Of a stretch of 64,000 nucleotides of DNA, positions 1-7,363 are shown piece after piece. Each line of letters starts with the position of its first letter. The stretch's first letter is position 1. The notes under the pieces were generated by a model. The model worked only from the letters and a program-made list of their open reading frames with translations, made no database searches and was not told the origin of the DNA. The stretch is taken from assembly GCA_036986275.1 (NCBI GenBank), contig BTRG01000001.1, forward strand, positions 1 to 64,000, in the 5' to 3' direction. Made by a program: the position numbers and the translations under genes. The stretch is from BTRG01 sp036986275. GTDB lineage: Bacteria > Pseudomonadota > Gammaproteobacteria > Acidiferrobacterales > SZUA-150.

Positions 1-69
1 ACAATGAATAAAGTCGCCTACACCTTGACTGAGCCTGATACTAACTGGATACGTGGAAGGTTAGCGTAA
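1..69 (+). CDS. possible 3' end of an upstream gene (partial)
   Basis: The first frame is open from base 1 to a TAA at 67-69, giving about 22 codons that end in NWIRGRLA. It may be the C-terminus of a gene starting left of the window. The fragment is too short to recognise, and chance openness is quite possible. Confidence 0.25.
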   Translation, partial: TMNKVAYTLTEPDTNWIRGRLA

Positions 70-333
70 GCCCGTCTTCTTTTTGAATAGTGCCAGCCAA
101 AGGTTATGCCGATGAATGTCTAGTGGCCCGATAAAACTCAATGGACTGAGAAACAATCGGCAGCAGTGAGACTGCGATAAGAGACCCTCTATATGTGTTT
201 ACTGTAAGCGACTTTGCTTAACAGTCAACGATGACAGATGAAGTAATCGGTTTTGCTCATTGCTTTGGATTCGATCAATTATTTGACCGAAAAGATACTT
301 AATGCCTATTGACAGGCTGGTGGCTCATATGTG
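70..333. other. AT-rich non-coding stretch at the left edge
   Basis: I see no open frame of useful length, no RNA gene and no convincing hairpin here. It separates the possible upstream gene end from the convergent hypothetical gene at 334-807. Confidence 0.4.
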
Positions 334-807
334 TTATGCATGATTTACTGCACTTTCCCAAAAACTAATAATAGACTCAATAATTGGCTCCACTTTTACA
401 TTTTCATTACCGACTTTTAAATGGTCAAATTTAATTGGGAATGTCATAGGAAAAATAGCGCTCATTATTATTTCTTCTAGTTTATCCTTTTTCTCACCAT
501 GTTTTGAATGATTACAAAAAACCCTTATCAACCTAATCTGATGGTCAATTTCATCTAGCTTTGTTTCATCTAACTGAAACATATTATCATTACCTTTCAT
601 TATTATTAATTTTTCTGTAGCAATATTCTTTAACTTGTCTGGAGCTGAATCGCTTTTTTCTATCCATTCCGGTAAAGCATTCAGTGTTAAAAAACAGTTA
701 GACAGCTCATAAACGCCATAATTATTTTTATATAGTTCAAATTCATATTTAGCTTTGTCTAACCAGTCTAAATATGATCGGAGCTCCGTAATTTTATTAA
801 CTTTCAT
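334..807 (-). CDS. hypothetical protein, HEPN-like
   Basis: A 157-residue soluble, mostly helical protein that I cannot assign to a named family. Residues 95-103 read RVFCNHSKH, which contains an R-x4-H arrangement followed by KH, as in many HEPN-type RNase domains. The N-terminus (SYLDWLDKAKYEFELYK) looks like an amphipathic helix, also usual for that fold. The gene is clearly more AT-rich than the housekeeping genes further in, which suggests horizontal transfer. The ATG at 807 has no strong Shine-Dalgarno sequence. If the HEPN reading is right it could be an RNase toxin or defence effector; no partner antitoxin is evident next to it. Confidence 0.6.
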   Translation of the reverse strand: MKVNKITELRSYLDWLDKAKYEFELYKNNYGVYELSNCFLTLNALPEWIEKSDSAPDKLKNIATEKLIIMKGNDNMFQLDETKLDEIDHQIRLIRVFCNHSKHGEKKDKLEEIIMSAIFPMTFPIKFDHLKVGNENVKVEPIIESIISFWESAVNHA

Positions 808-889
808 AGATGCATAAAGTTTAAATCATGTGATGGGGACAGCGCGGTTGCCTTGTTATGTATGCAATCCCCAAAACCAGTTAGAGTTA

Positions 890-1438
890 TCAAAATTTCT
901 GCTTTCGGTGTTCGCTTAATGATTGCAAATAATCTGCTGGAATATATGCATGATACATGGTGATAGGTTCAGATCCAGTATATATAGCTTTGTGCGTTAA
1001 TATTTTTACAATTTTTTTATCCGAGGATATTTTTATTATCTGTGCACCAAATGTTAAGTTAACAAAATAACAATCGTTATTCTCAAGATCTCTTTTTGTA
1101 ACGCTCCCATTGGACAGTATGTAATTTGCTACATTTCTCGATGTTTCTTCTTTAAAACAATAATATGAATTTGGCAAAATAACATGCTTTGCCTTATTCT
1201 CTAGCCATTGGTTGTAATCTTTACGCTTTATAACCATAGGCGTTCGTTCTTTGCATGCGCTGTAGAAATCGGCGATTTCTGACTTACTGTAACCGCCATT
1301 ATTTTCCCACCGTGTTTTTGCCTCTTCGCAAGATTCAGCAAAAGCATTGGATGACAACATTAACGATGTAAGAGAAAGTAGTAAAACAACAAATTTAGAA
1401 AATGCATTACTGTTAAAAATGTAATATTTTCTGATCAT
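890..1438 (-). CDS. exported hypothetical protein with signal peptide
   Basis: A 182-residue protein with an N-terminal hydrophobic segment (about residues 15-33) and a probable signal peptidase I site after SSNAFA, so it should be periplasmic or secreted. The mature part has several cysteines (SCEEAK, YSACKE, YYCFKE, NDCYF), enough for two disulfides. I do not recognise the family. It is AT-rich like its neighbour at 334-807, points the same way and is separated from it by 82 bases, so both may have arrived together. A purine-rich GGAGAG stands shortly before the ATG at 1438. Confidence 0.6.
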   Translation of the reverse strand: MIRKYYIFNSNAFSKFVVLLLSLTSLMLSSNAFAESCEEAKTRWENNGGYSKSEIADFYSACKERTPMVIKRKDYNQWLENKAKHVILPNSYYCFKEETSRNVANYILSNGSVTKRDLENNDCYFVNLTFGAQIIKISSDKKIVKILTHKAIYTGSEPITMYHAYIPADYLQSLSEHRKQKF

Positions 1439-1497
1439 TATACTCTCCAGATATGTGCGTAGAAATTGTCACGTATATGCATAACAGTATGTTGAAA

Positions 1498-1543
1498 GGA
1501 ATGCCGTATAACACCCCCAAATCAGGGTGTTATACGGCATTCC
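1498..1543. repeat. long perfect inverted repeat (19-bp stem, 8-base loop)
   Basis: The left arm 1498-1516 (GGAATGCCGTATAACACCC) is exactly complementary to the right arm 1525-1543 (GGGTGTTATACGGCATTCC), around an 8-base loop. No T-run follows on either strand, so it is not a canonical terminator. It could be a palindromic repeat unit, a MITE remnant or a recombination site. Confidence 0.85.
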
Positions 1544-1758
1544 GTATAGTTCAGAAAACATAGCCATCTTATAGCATTCTGCCATTCGGCCACTAAAAGA
1601 ACCAGACCAATACGGGTGTCCGCTTTCGCTGCGTAGCAGGCATTCTTCAATAAATCGCGACTGACCGAATAGGGTTGAAAGCAGACTTACAATCTGACGC
1701 TACCTGTCAGTACAAGTTTGAACGACTACACCCTTCTAAATAAGCCGAGCAGCGGGAT

Positions 1759-1778
1759 TTCGGCTAGAAACAGCCGAA
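1759..1778 (-). terminator. weak hairpin after the radical SAM gene
   Basis: TTCGGCT (1759-1765) pairs with AGCCGAA (1772-1778) around a 6-base loop, 56 bases beyond the stop of the radical SAM gene. There is no U-tract, so intrinsic termination is uncertain. Confidence 0.3.
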
Positions 1779-1833
1779 TGACGTGAATTTCCTTATGTGC
1801 AGCCCATGTTAAATAACTGTTCCTGAGGGGCGA

Positions 1834-3321
1834 TCACCTTTTCGGAGCACTTAATTTAACGGGAGTTACCACCCCTGGCTTACGCTTGTGAAACAGGTTC
1901 TTGCCTGCCCAGAGCCAGAACAGGCTCTGCAAACCCCTGCCCGCGACTTGGCAATCATTCAGGGTTCTGATTGCCAGTAGCCTTCTTAATAAAAATGCCG
2001 GCCTGGAGTAGAAGCGTCTGAACGCCAGTTGGCGCAGCGTCAGGATTTCATCGCGGCTCATGGTATAGGGGACAAACGCCGCCGACTGATAGTTACGGTC
2101 CGAAAGATCGCCGGAAACCGACCCGAATTTATCCAGATTGTCGTGAAGATAGGTACCGGGGAAAGGCGTCAGGGCATGAAAGTTTGCCAGGTCGGCGTCC
2201 AGCTCTATGGCAAATTCAATGGTTTTCAGGCCGTCGGCAAAAGTCTCTCCCGGCGCGCCGAATATAAACGGGGTGCTGACTTTCAGCCCCACTTCCTTTG
2301 CCGCACGCACGTCCCTGCGTATCTGTTCAAGGGTGGTGGCTTTCCTGAGTGCGTTGAGTGTCTTCTGCACACCGCTATCGGCACCAAATAGAATGGACCA
2401 GCAACCCGCATCCTTCATGGCCTGGAGCAGGGGTTTGTCTACCTGATTGATACAGGCCGAGGCGAACCAGGTGAAATTAAGCCGCCGCGCCTTTATCGCC
2501 TGACATATCCGCATGGCCCGGTCATAGTTGGCAGCGAAGGTGTCGTCAATAAACTTGATCTCACGGTAGCCCTGCTTGAGACAGAGCCCTATTTCTTGCA
2601 TGACATTTTCGACGCTACGAAAGCGGATGCCACGCTTGCCGCTTTTCCTGTGTTTGTCGATCTGAAAGCAAAAAATACACCTTCTATCGCAGCCCCTGGA
2701 AGTGATAAGGATAGTGACCGGTTTTCTTTTGTAGGTCGCCGGTGGGGGGATATATTGCTTCATATCGCCCAATAGCTCGCGCGCGGGGAAAGGCAGCGCG
2801 TCCAGGTCTTCGGTTAACGGCCTGGGCGGATTTTTAATGATGCTTGTCCCTTGCCTGAAAACCACCCCCAGTACACCGTCGAGGTCTTTGCTGTGCTGCA
2901 ACCTGGCCAGCAGCTCGACCATGGTCAGTTCCGCCTCACCCGTGACGACGGCATCGATGCTTGCGCTTTCATTGTTCAGACACTGCTCCTGCATGGCGAT
3001 TGGATAAGGTCCGCCAACACAGGTAAATATTGCCTTATCAAGCTTTTTGATGGCATCCGCGGTCCTCATGGCCTTTGGCCAGCCGAAGGTTGTCGAATAA
3101 AGACCTGCAAAATCCGGTTTGAATTCCTTTACGCGACACAGTAACTCTTCATGGGACATGAATGCGCCGTTAAAAAAGTTTACTTCATGGCCGGCCTTGA
3201 GAAGACTGGCGCCTACATAAAGGGTTCCCAGTGGCTGCCAGTAGTTGATTTGCGAGGCGACCGTTTTGGAAGGAAATATTTCTTCAGGAGACCATGCCGG
3301 ATGGATTAATGCGCATTTCAT
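1834..3321 (-). CDS. B12-binding-type radical SAM protein
   Basis: A 495-residue class B radical SAM enzyme. An N-terminal cobalamin-binding-type Rossmann domain (about residues 1-140) precedes a radical SAM barrel with the 4Fe-4S triad in GCDRRCIFC (Cys211, 215, 218). Residues 124-130 (AVVTGEA) match the usual end of the B12 domain in this superfamily. Members do SAM-dependent methylation, cyclisation or coupling on lipids, peptides and cofactors; the substrate here cannot be read from sequence. The start ATG overlaps the stop of the upstream FAD oxidoreductase by four bases (ATGA), so the two are translationally coupled and probably act in one pathway. It is the last gene of the minus-strand block from 11402. 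Confidence 0.9.
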   Translation of the reverse strand: MKCALIHPAWSPEEIFPSKTVASQINYWQPLGTLYVGASLLKAGHEVNFFNGAFMSHEELLCRVKEFKPDFAGLYSTTFGWPKAMRTADAIKKLDKAIFTCVGGPYPIAMQEQCLNNESASIDAVVTGEAELTMVELLARLQHSKDLDGVLGVVFRQGTSIIKNPPRPLTEDLDALPFPARELLGDMKQYIPPPATYKRKPVTILITSRGCDRRCIFCFQIDKHRKSGKRGIRFRSVENVMQEIGLCLKQGYREIKFIDDTFAANYDRAMRICQAIKARRLNFTWFASACINQVDKPLLQAMKDAGCWSILFGADSGVQKTLNALRKATTLEQIRRDVRAAKEVGLKVSTPFIFGAPGETFADGLKTIEFAIELDADLANFHALTPFPGTYLHDNLDKFGSVSGDLSDRNYQSAAFVPYTMSRDEILTLRQLAFRRFYSRPAFLLRRLLAIRTLNDCQVAGRGLQSLFWLWAGKNLFHKRKPGVVTPVKLSAPKR

Positions 3322-4796
3322 AAATCGGTCCCTGTCGGGGAAAGCGCCTCCCGTTCTTCTTTAAAGGTTTCAGAAATGGTTTCAGATGTGGCGGCCATCA
3401 TCGCTTCGGCTGCAGCGATACCAGACTCCAGGGCATGGTCCATATTGTAATACTTGAACATCCCGCCCCTTCCTATCAAATGCAAGTTGCGATATCGATC
3501 GAGATAATCGCATATCTTTTTATGCTGCTCAATGTAACCGACTTCGAATAGCGGATAGGCCCTCGGGATGCGTAATATTACTTTGTCGATGACCTCATGG
3601 CTTTGGATAAAGCCCAGCTTGACCAGATTGCTAATGGTCGTATCAGCCAGTTCCTCATCACTCGCGCTCCAGGTGTCATCGCCACGGAAGCAGAAATGCT
3701 CTGTCACCAGCAGGGTCTTGCCTGCCGGCGCCATCTTGCTGCTCCAGTTTGTCGGTTCATGGATCCTGCCGAACGGAATTTTTTGTTCGGGAATATATAT
3801 CCAGGTTTGATCGGTGATCCTTTCGCGGTTAAGTATGATGGTCACTAACACCAAGTCTCTGTATTTGAGCCTTGATGCCGCCTCAAGTACATCTGTCGGT
3901 GGCTTTGGATCGAGCAACTGCACCAGCGTGGCCACAGGGATGCTGGATATGAATTCCTTGCCTCTATGGTTACAGATCTGGCTACCTGTTTGCCCGGTCC
4001 TAGTGCTAACACTCTCTATTCTGTCGCCGCTATGATGAATCCGTACGATGCGGGAATCAGTAAGCACGCTGTTGTTTTTTTTGATCTCCTCCGCCAGCCT
4101 CTCTGCTATCCGCCCGATCCCCAGAGCGGGATAAAGGAACTCACTTGCCAGGGTGCGTTCATCGCTGGCGCTGTTGTTGCCATTGTATTTACCCCTATAT
4201 TTAAAGATCGCCTTGCTGATGGCCTTGCCAAGTGAAAGTTTCTGGATGCGCTGCTCCATCCACTCCATACAGATCCGGTTGCAAGCAATGCCCCAGACTT
4301 TTTCACTGTATTCCCTGAAATAAATATCGAACAGGGTACGACCGAAATTACGCACCACCCAATCTTCAAGCGACACAATTGGCGTGTCCTTAACTCGTTG
4401 CCGTATCTGCTCGACTGCATAGTCCAGGATGATTCTTGAAACTGTCGGGATACCAAAGCCGGAAATGGCGTTCAACGGTTTTAACGGGTAGTCGAAATAT
4501 TTGTCGCGCAACAGAATTTTGCTGGAGCGCCTGACCACAAGCAGTTCATCCGTCAGAACCTGCCTGATTAACTGTTCTGTTTCTCTATTACTTGCTTTAA
4601 ACCGGTGACCGCCTAAATCGAATTTGAAGCCACGGTAGCTAACTGTTTTCGCCAGACCACCGACTGTTGTATCTGCCTCGATGACAAGAATATTCGTTCT
4701 GGAATTAGAATTGGATAAGGCATAACCCGCCCCCAGACCCGCGAGACCGGCGCCAAGAATTATGACCTCTTTTGTCTGACGATTGGTGTCGTCCAT
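3318..4796 (-). CDS. FAD-dependent oxidoreductase, UGM/protoporphyrinogen-oxidase-like
   Basis: A flavoprotein of 492 residues. The dinucleotide motif GAGLAGLGAGYAL near the N-terminus is followed by GGLAKT and FDLGGHRFKA, typical of the COG1232 group that holds protoporphyrinogen oxidase, UDP-galactopyranose mutase-like enzymes and flavin amine oxidases. Members near glycosyltransferases often work on sugars or lipids; being next to a radical SAM enzyme and two genes from an ArnT-like transferase region fits that, but it is inference. I chose the ATG at 4796 because GGAG lies six bases upstream; an in-frame upstream start at 4838 lacks such a site. It overlaps the radical SAM gene by four bases. 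Confidence 0.85.
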   Translation of the reverse strand: MDDTNRQTKEVIILGAGLAGLGAGYALSNSNSRTNILVIEADTTVGGLAKTVSYRGFKFDLGGHRFKASNRETEQLIRQVLTDELLVVRRSSKILLRDKYFDYPLKPLNAISGFGIPTVSRIILDYAVEQIRQRVKDTPIVSLEDWVVRNFGRTLFDIYFREYSEKVWGIACNRICMEWMEQRIQKLSLGKAISKAIFKYRGKYNGNNSASDERTLASEFLYPALGIGRIAERLAEEIKKNNSVLTDSRIVRIHHSGDRIESVSTRTGQTGSQICNHRGKEFISSIPVATLVQLLDPKPPTDVLEAASRLKYRDLVLVTIILNRERITDQTWIYIPEQKIPFGRIHEPTNWSSKMAPAGKTLLVTEHFCFRGDDTWSASDEELADTTISNLVKLGFIQSHEVIDKVILRIPRAYPLFEVGYIEQHKKICDYLDRYRNLHLIGRGGMFKYYNMDHALESGIAAAEAMMAATSETISETFKEEREALSPTGTDL

Positions 4797-4881
4797 GGAA
4801 ACTCCTGTGCATGGCCGGATATTTTTCCTCATCCACAAGCTACAGCACGGCCTGAATTACCCGCCAGAGTTCCTGTCAACG

Positions 4882-5091
4882 TCACTCTTCCATCAACTTA
4901 CGGTAGTATTCCTGGTCTTCCGTGCTAATCCCCTCGGTAACTTCGCCGCCTCCGCCTCCGCCATAACTACCTGCCTCCACTGCCTCAAAAAAACCCGGCT
5001 CCACACCCGTGGAAGACGATATACTATAGCCTGCAAGAAAGCCCAGCAGCCCCGCTAGCAATGTAATTAACAGCCAAAGGTTGTTTTTCAA
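4882..5091 (-). CDS. single-helix microprotein A (69 aa)
   Basis: A 69-residue protein with one N-terminal membrane helix (about residues 5-23, ending in GYS), a Gly-rich linker with six glycines in a row, and a charged C-terminus reading DQEYYRKLMEE. It starts with TTG at 5091, supported by GGAG eight bases upstream. The product is a paralogue of the next gene upstream (5134-5322): both have K-x-LW before the helix, GYS after it and an E-YYR-L-E tail. I know no named family for the pair. They probably sit in the inner membrane with the tail free to contact a partner, such as the transporter encoded upstream. Confidence 0.7.
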   Translation of the reverse strand: MKNNLWLLITLLAGLLGFLAGYSISSSTGVEPGFFEAVEAGSYGGGGGGEVTEGISTEDQEYYRKLMEE

Positions 5092-5133
5092 CGCTATACT
5101 CCTATGTCAACAGTCGCGTAGATTCAGGTTATT

Positions 5134-5322
5134 TCAGTCTTCCTTGAGCAAATCGCGGTAATACTGCTCCATGTCCTTACCTAACTCTCGCGTCATCTCA
5201 GCTTGTTCACCACCCTTCCCGGTTAACATGCCTGTCTCTACCAGGGGCGGAAGACTGTATCCTATCAGGAATCCAACAAACGCTACCGTAACTACAATCA
5301 CAACCCAAAGTTCACTTTTCAT
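5134..5322 (-). CDS. single-helix microprotein B (62 aa)
   Basis: A 62-residue protein starting MKSELWVVIVV, with one membrane helix ending GYSLPP, a short linker and the C-terminal stretch DMEQYYRDLLKED. It is a paralogue of the protein at 4882-5091 and lies 42 bases upstream of it. The ATG at 5322 is chosen because GAGAG precedes it at a workable distance; an in-frame start at 5346 would add eight polar residues in front of the helix. It lies between the TusA-like gene and the FAD oxidoreductase, in the same direction. Function unknown. Confidence 0.7.
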   Translation of the reverse strand: MKSELWVVIVVTVAFVGFLIGYSLPPLVETGMLTGKGGEQAEMTRELGKDMEQYYRDLLKED

Positions 5323-5543
5323 TGTACACACTCTCTCTTTGAACATTCGTTCTGTTTTACCGTATTACATGGTGTACCACATGTTCCATGAAATTGGCGA
5401 TAACACGATCACACCTTGCATCCTCGATGCTTGCTCCAGGCAACATTCTACCTCGATGGAGAGAATGCAGTAGTATTGTCTGGAACAATCCTTGCCATGC
5501 AGTCGCCGCAATAACGAGAATATTTCAATTAATCAGAATTTCC

Positions 5544-5789
5544 TCAGCTCTTTTGTATATTCCATATAAACTTTCCTTCCTCGTTTCTCTTCTCGATGAT
5601 TTCATCACCTGTATTGTCGCACATGGTGGAAATCGACTCCCCGGAGGATGGATTGTCAAATATCACCTGCAAAATATCGCCCGGTTTTATTTTTTCAATC
5701 GCCTTCTTGGTGTAGATCTGTGGATGCGGGCAAACGTACCCTTTTACATCTAACAGATATGTACCTTCATCTATCTTTTCGAACTTCAT
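5544..5789 (-). CDS. TusA/SirA-family sulfur carrier-like protein
   Basis: An 81-residue protein of the TusA (SirA/YeeD) fold. The hallmark CPHP is present, with the persulfide-forming cysteine at residue 20 (GYVCPHP), followed by the usual helix KKAIEKIKPGD. The complete Shine-Dalgarno AAGGAGGTGA sits eight bases before the ATG at 5789, which decides the start over the in-frame ATG twelve bases upstream. It is encoded 36 bases after the YeeE/TsuA-type transporter, the same arrangement as yeeE-yeeD (tsuA-tsuB) elsewhere, where the TusA-like partner is needed for thiosulfate uptake. It probably receives sulfane sulfur at the cytoplasmic face. Confidence 0.92.
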   Translation of the reverse strand: MKFEKIDEGTYLLDVKGYVCPHPQIYTKKAIEKIKPGDILQVIFDNPSSGESISTMCDNTGDEIIEKRNEEGKFIWNIQKS

Positions 5790-5825
5790 CGTGTCCATCA
5801 CCTCCTTTTCTTTGCAGTCACCGGT

Positions 5826-7259
5826 CTAGAGTTCACCAGCTGAAAACTGCTTCGCCATCTTTCTCTCGGTCCACCAGTTGAAGAATTTAACACCGATGTA
5901 GGCGCCGGGAACCATACCTATGCCGAACAACCATCCAGAGGGGTCGCCATTTGCAACCCGCACAAAGAAGGCGCCAATATTACAACCGAGCGCGAGCCGC
6001 GAACCAATGCCCATTAATGCACCTCCTATGATCGCCCAGGTGGCAAGTTCGAGAGTAGGCTTCTTGAATCTGAATTCGTTATACAACAGCGCCATAATCA
6101 TAGCGCCACCAATAGTGGCGAGCGACATCCAATCCGCCGGATTAATAGCGGGATTCGGAATACCGTTGACGTAGCCGAAAAATATATTGTCCATGTTATT
6201 CGAGCCGAGCTTCTGTAATGTCCAGCCGACCCATTGCGCTTCCTGTGTGGTTACATACCAATAACCGGGATCGAAGACGGTTCCATTGACCGATATACCA
6301 AAATCGAAACCCATTCTCTCCAGCAGTGTTCCCGCATTCTTGACGCCGAATTTCACCCGCATCCCTTGCAGCACCAACATGTGCAACCCCGCCGCGACCC
6401 CAATAATCAGGCCTGCGATCGCCGTTCTCTTGGAGGCCGCCAACATCGCCCAATAGCCTTGCACTTCATCAAGCAACGTCATTTTTGTATTGCCTGCCTT
6501 GAGTTTTTTCCTGACAAAGGCCTTGCGCGACCAAATAAAATAGACCACAACCAGAAGTAATGCCGAGGGCAACAGCACACCGATGAGGAAATTGCCTACG
6601 ATCGCCCCTAAGGCCGAGGCATTGTCCCACCCCAGCATTTTCGCGAAGGTCAACACCGGCTGGTTCCAGACATAGCCGGCCAGATACTGATCGACCCAGC
6701 CGTCGCCAACGTTTATTGATGCAGGCAGTCCCTTCGCAAGTGCCGAGTGATGCCATGCTTCAGGAACCAGATTATTGGTCCACCCGCCAATGTCGACAAA
6801 TATTGCCTGGGTCACGCTTATGGATAAGACCACCAGCAAGGCATTCATATTGCCTTCACCGGTTTTATATAAAGAGCCCGATGCACAACCACCCGCAAAC
6901 ACCATTCCGACTCCGAATATCGCCCCGGCGATCACTGCGTGGATACTGGAGGGCGCAGGATGAAAGGTGCTCAAACCCTGTGCAGTTACCAAGGAAGCGA
7001 CAAATGCAAAAAGTACGATGGCAATGGTGATTCCGACTGCCATTCTCGCAACCCCAACCGCAAACAGGTCGCGGAATGCGGAGGAAAAACAGAACCTGCC
7101 ATATTGCATGCTGAGTCCATATACCAGGCCAAACCACAAGTAGACAGAAAGATAAAGATAATACTCGCTATAGGCAAAGGTCCCGATGCTGACCAGGCCA
7201 AAGAAGCCCAGTACTGAAAAGGCCCAGAACCGATTCCTGCTTTCACCATTATTGATCAT
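5826..7259 (-). CDS. YeeE/TsuA-type thiosulfate (sulfur) transporter
   Basis: A 477-residue polytopic membrane protein with about a dozen helices and the two-half arrangement of the YeeE/YedE (DUF395) family. Conserved cysteines lie in RFCFSSAFRD (Cys57), GGCASGSLYK (Cys125) and, in the C-terminal half, LGCNIGAFF. In characterised members such cysteines line the path along which thiosulfate is passed. A longer soluble insertion, about residues 230-340, separates the halves. The start ATG at 7259 is preceded by AGGGG. The TusA-like partner follows directly. Thiosulfate is the likeliest substrate, but other sulfur compounds are possible for the family. Confidence 0.9.
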   Translation of the reverse strand: MINNGESRNRFWAFSVLGFFGLVSIGTFAYSEYYLYLSVYLWFGLVYGLSMQYGRFCFSSAFRDLFAVGVARMAVGITIAIVLFAFVASLVTAQGLSTFHPAPSSIHAVIAGAIFGVGMVFAGGCASGSLYKTGEGNMNALLVVLSISVTQAIFVDIGGWTNNLVPEAWHHSALAKGLPASINVGDGWVDQYLAGYVWNQPVLTFAKMLGWDNASALGAIVGNFLIGVLLPSALLLVVVYFIWSRKAFVRKKLKAGNTKMTLLDEVQGYWAMLAASKRTAIAGLIIGVAAGLHMLVLQGMRVKFGVKNAGTLLERMGFDFGISVNGTVFDPGYWYVTTQEAQWVGWTLQKLGSNNMDNIFFGYVNGIPNPAINPADWMSLATIGGAMIMALLYNEFRFKKPTLELATWAIIGGALMGIGSRLALGCNIGAFFVRVANGDPSGWLFGIGMVPGAYIGVKFFNWWTERKMAKQFSAGEL

Positions 7260-7363
7260 TTAATCAACCCCTGTAGTGTTTAATTAATACCATCTATTGC
7301 AATATTTCCCTGCCGCGGTGTCGTTGCAATTGTTATTAGCTGGTTAAACAGCTGTTAAAGGTG

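Larger units (their letters stand above)
1439..1833. other. non-coding stretch with two hairpins
   Basis: No gene is supported in these 395 bases. They hold a 19-bp perfect stem at 1498-1543 and a 7-bp stem at 1759-1778, annotated separately. The rest looks featureless. Confidence 0.5.
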
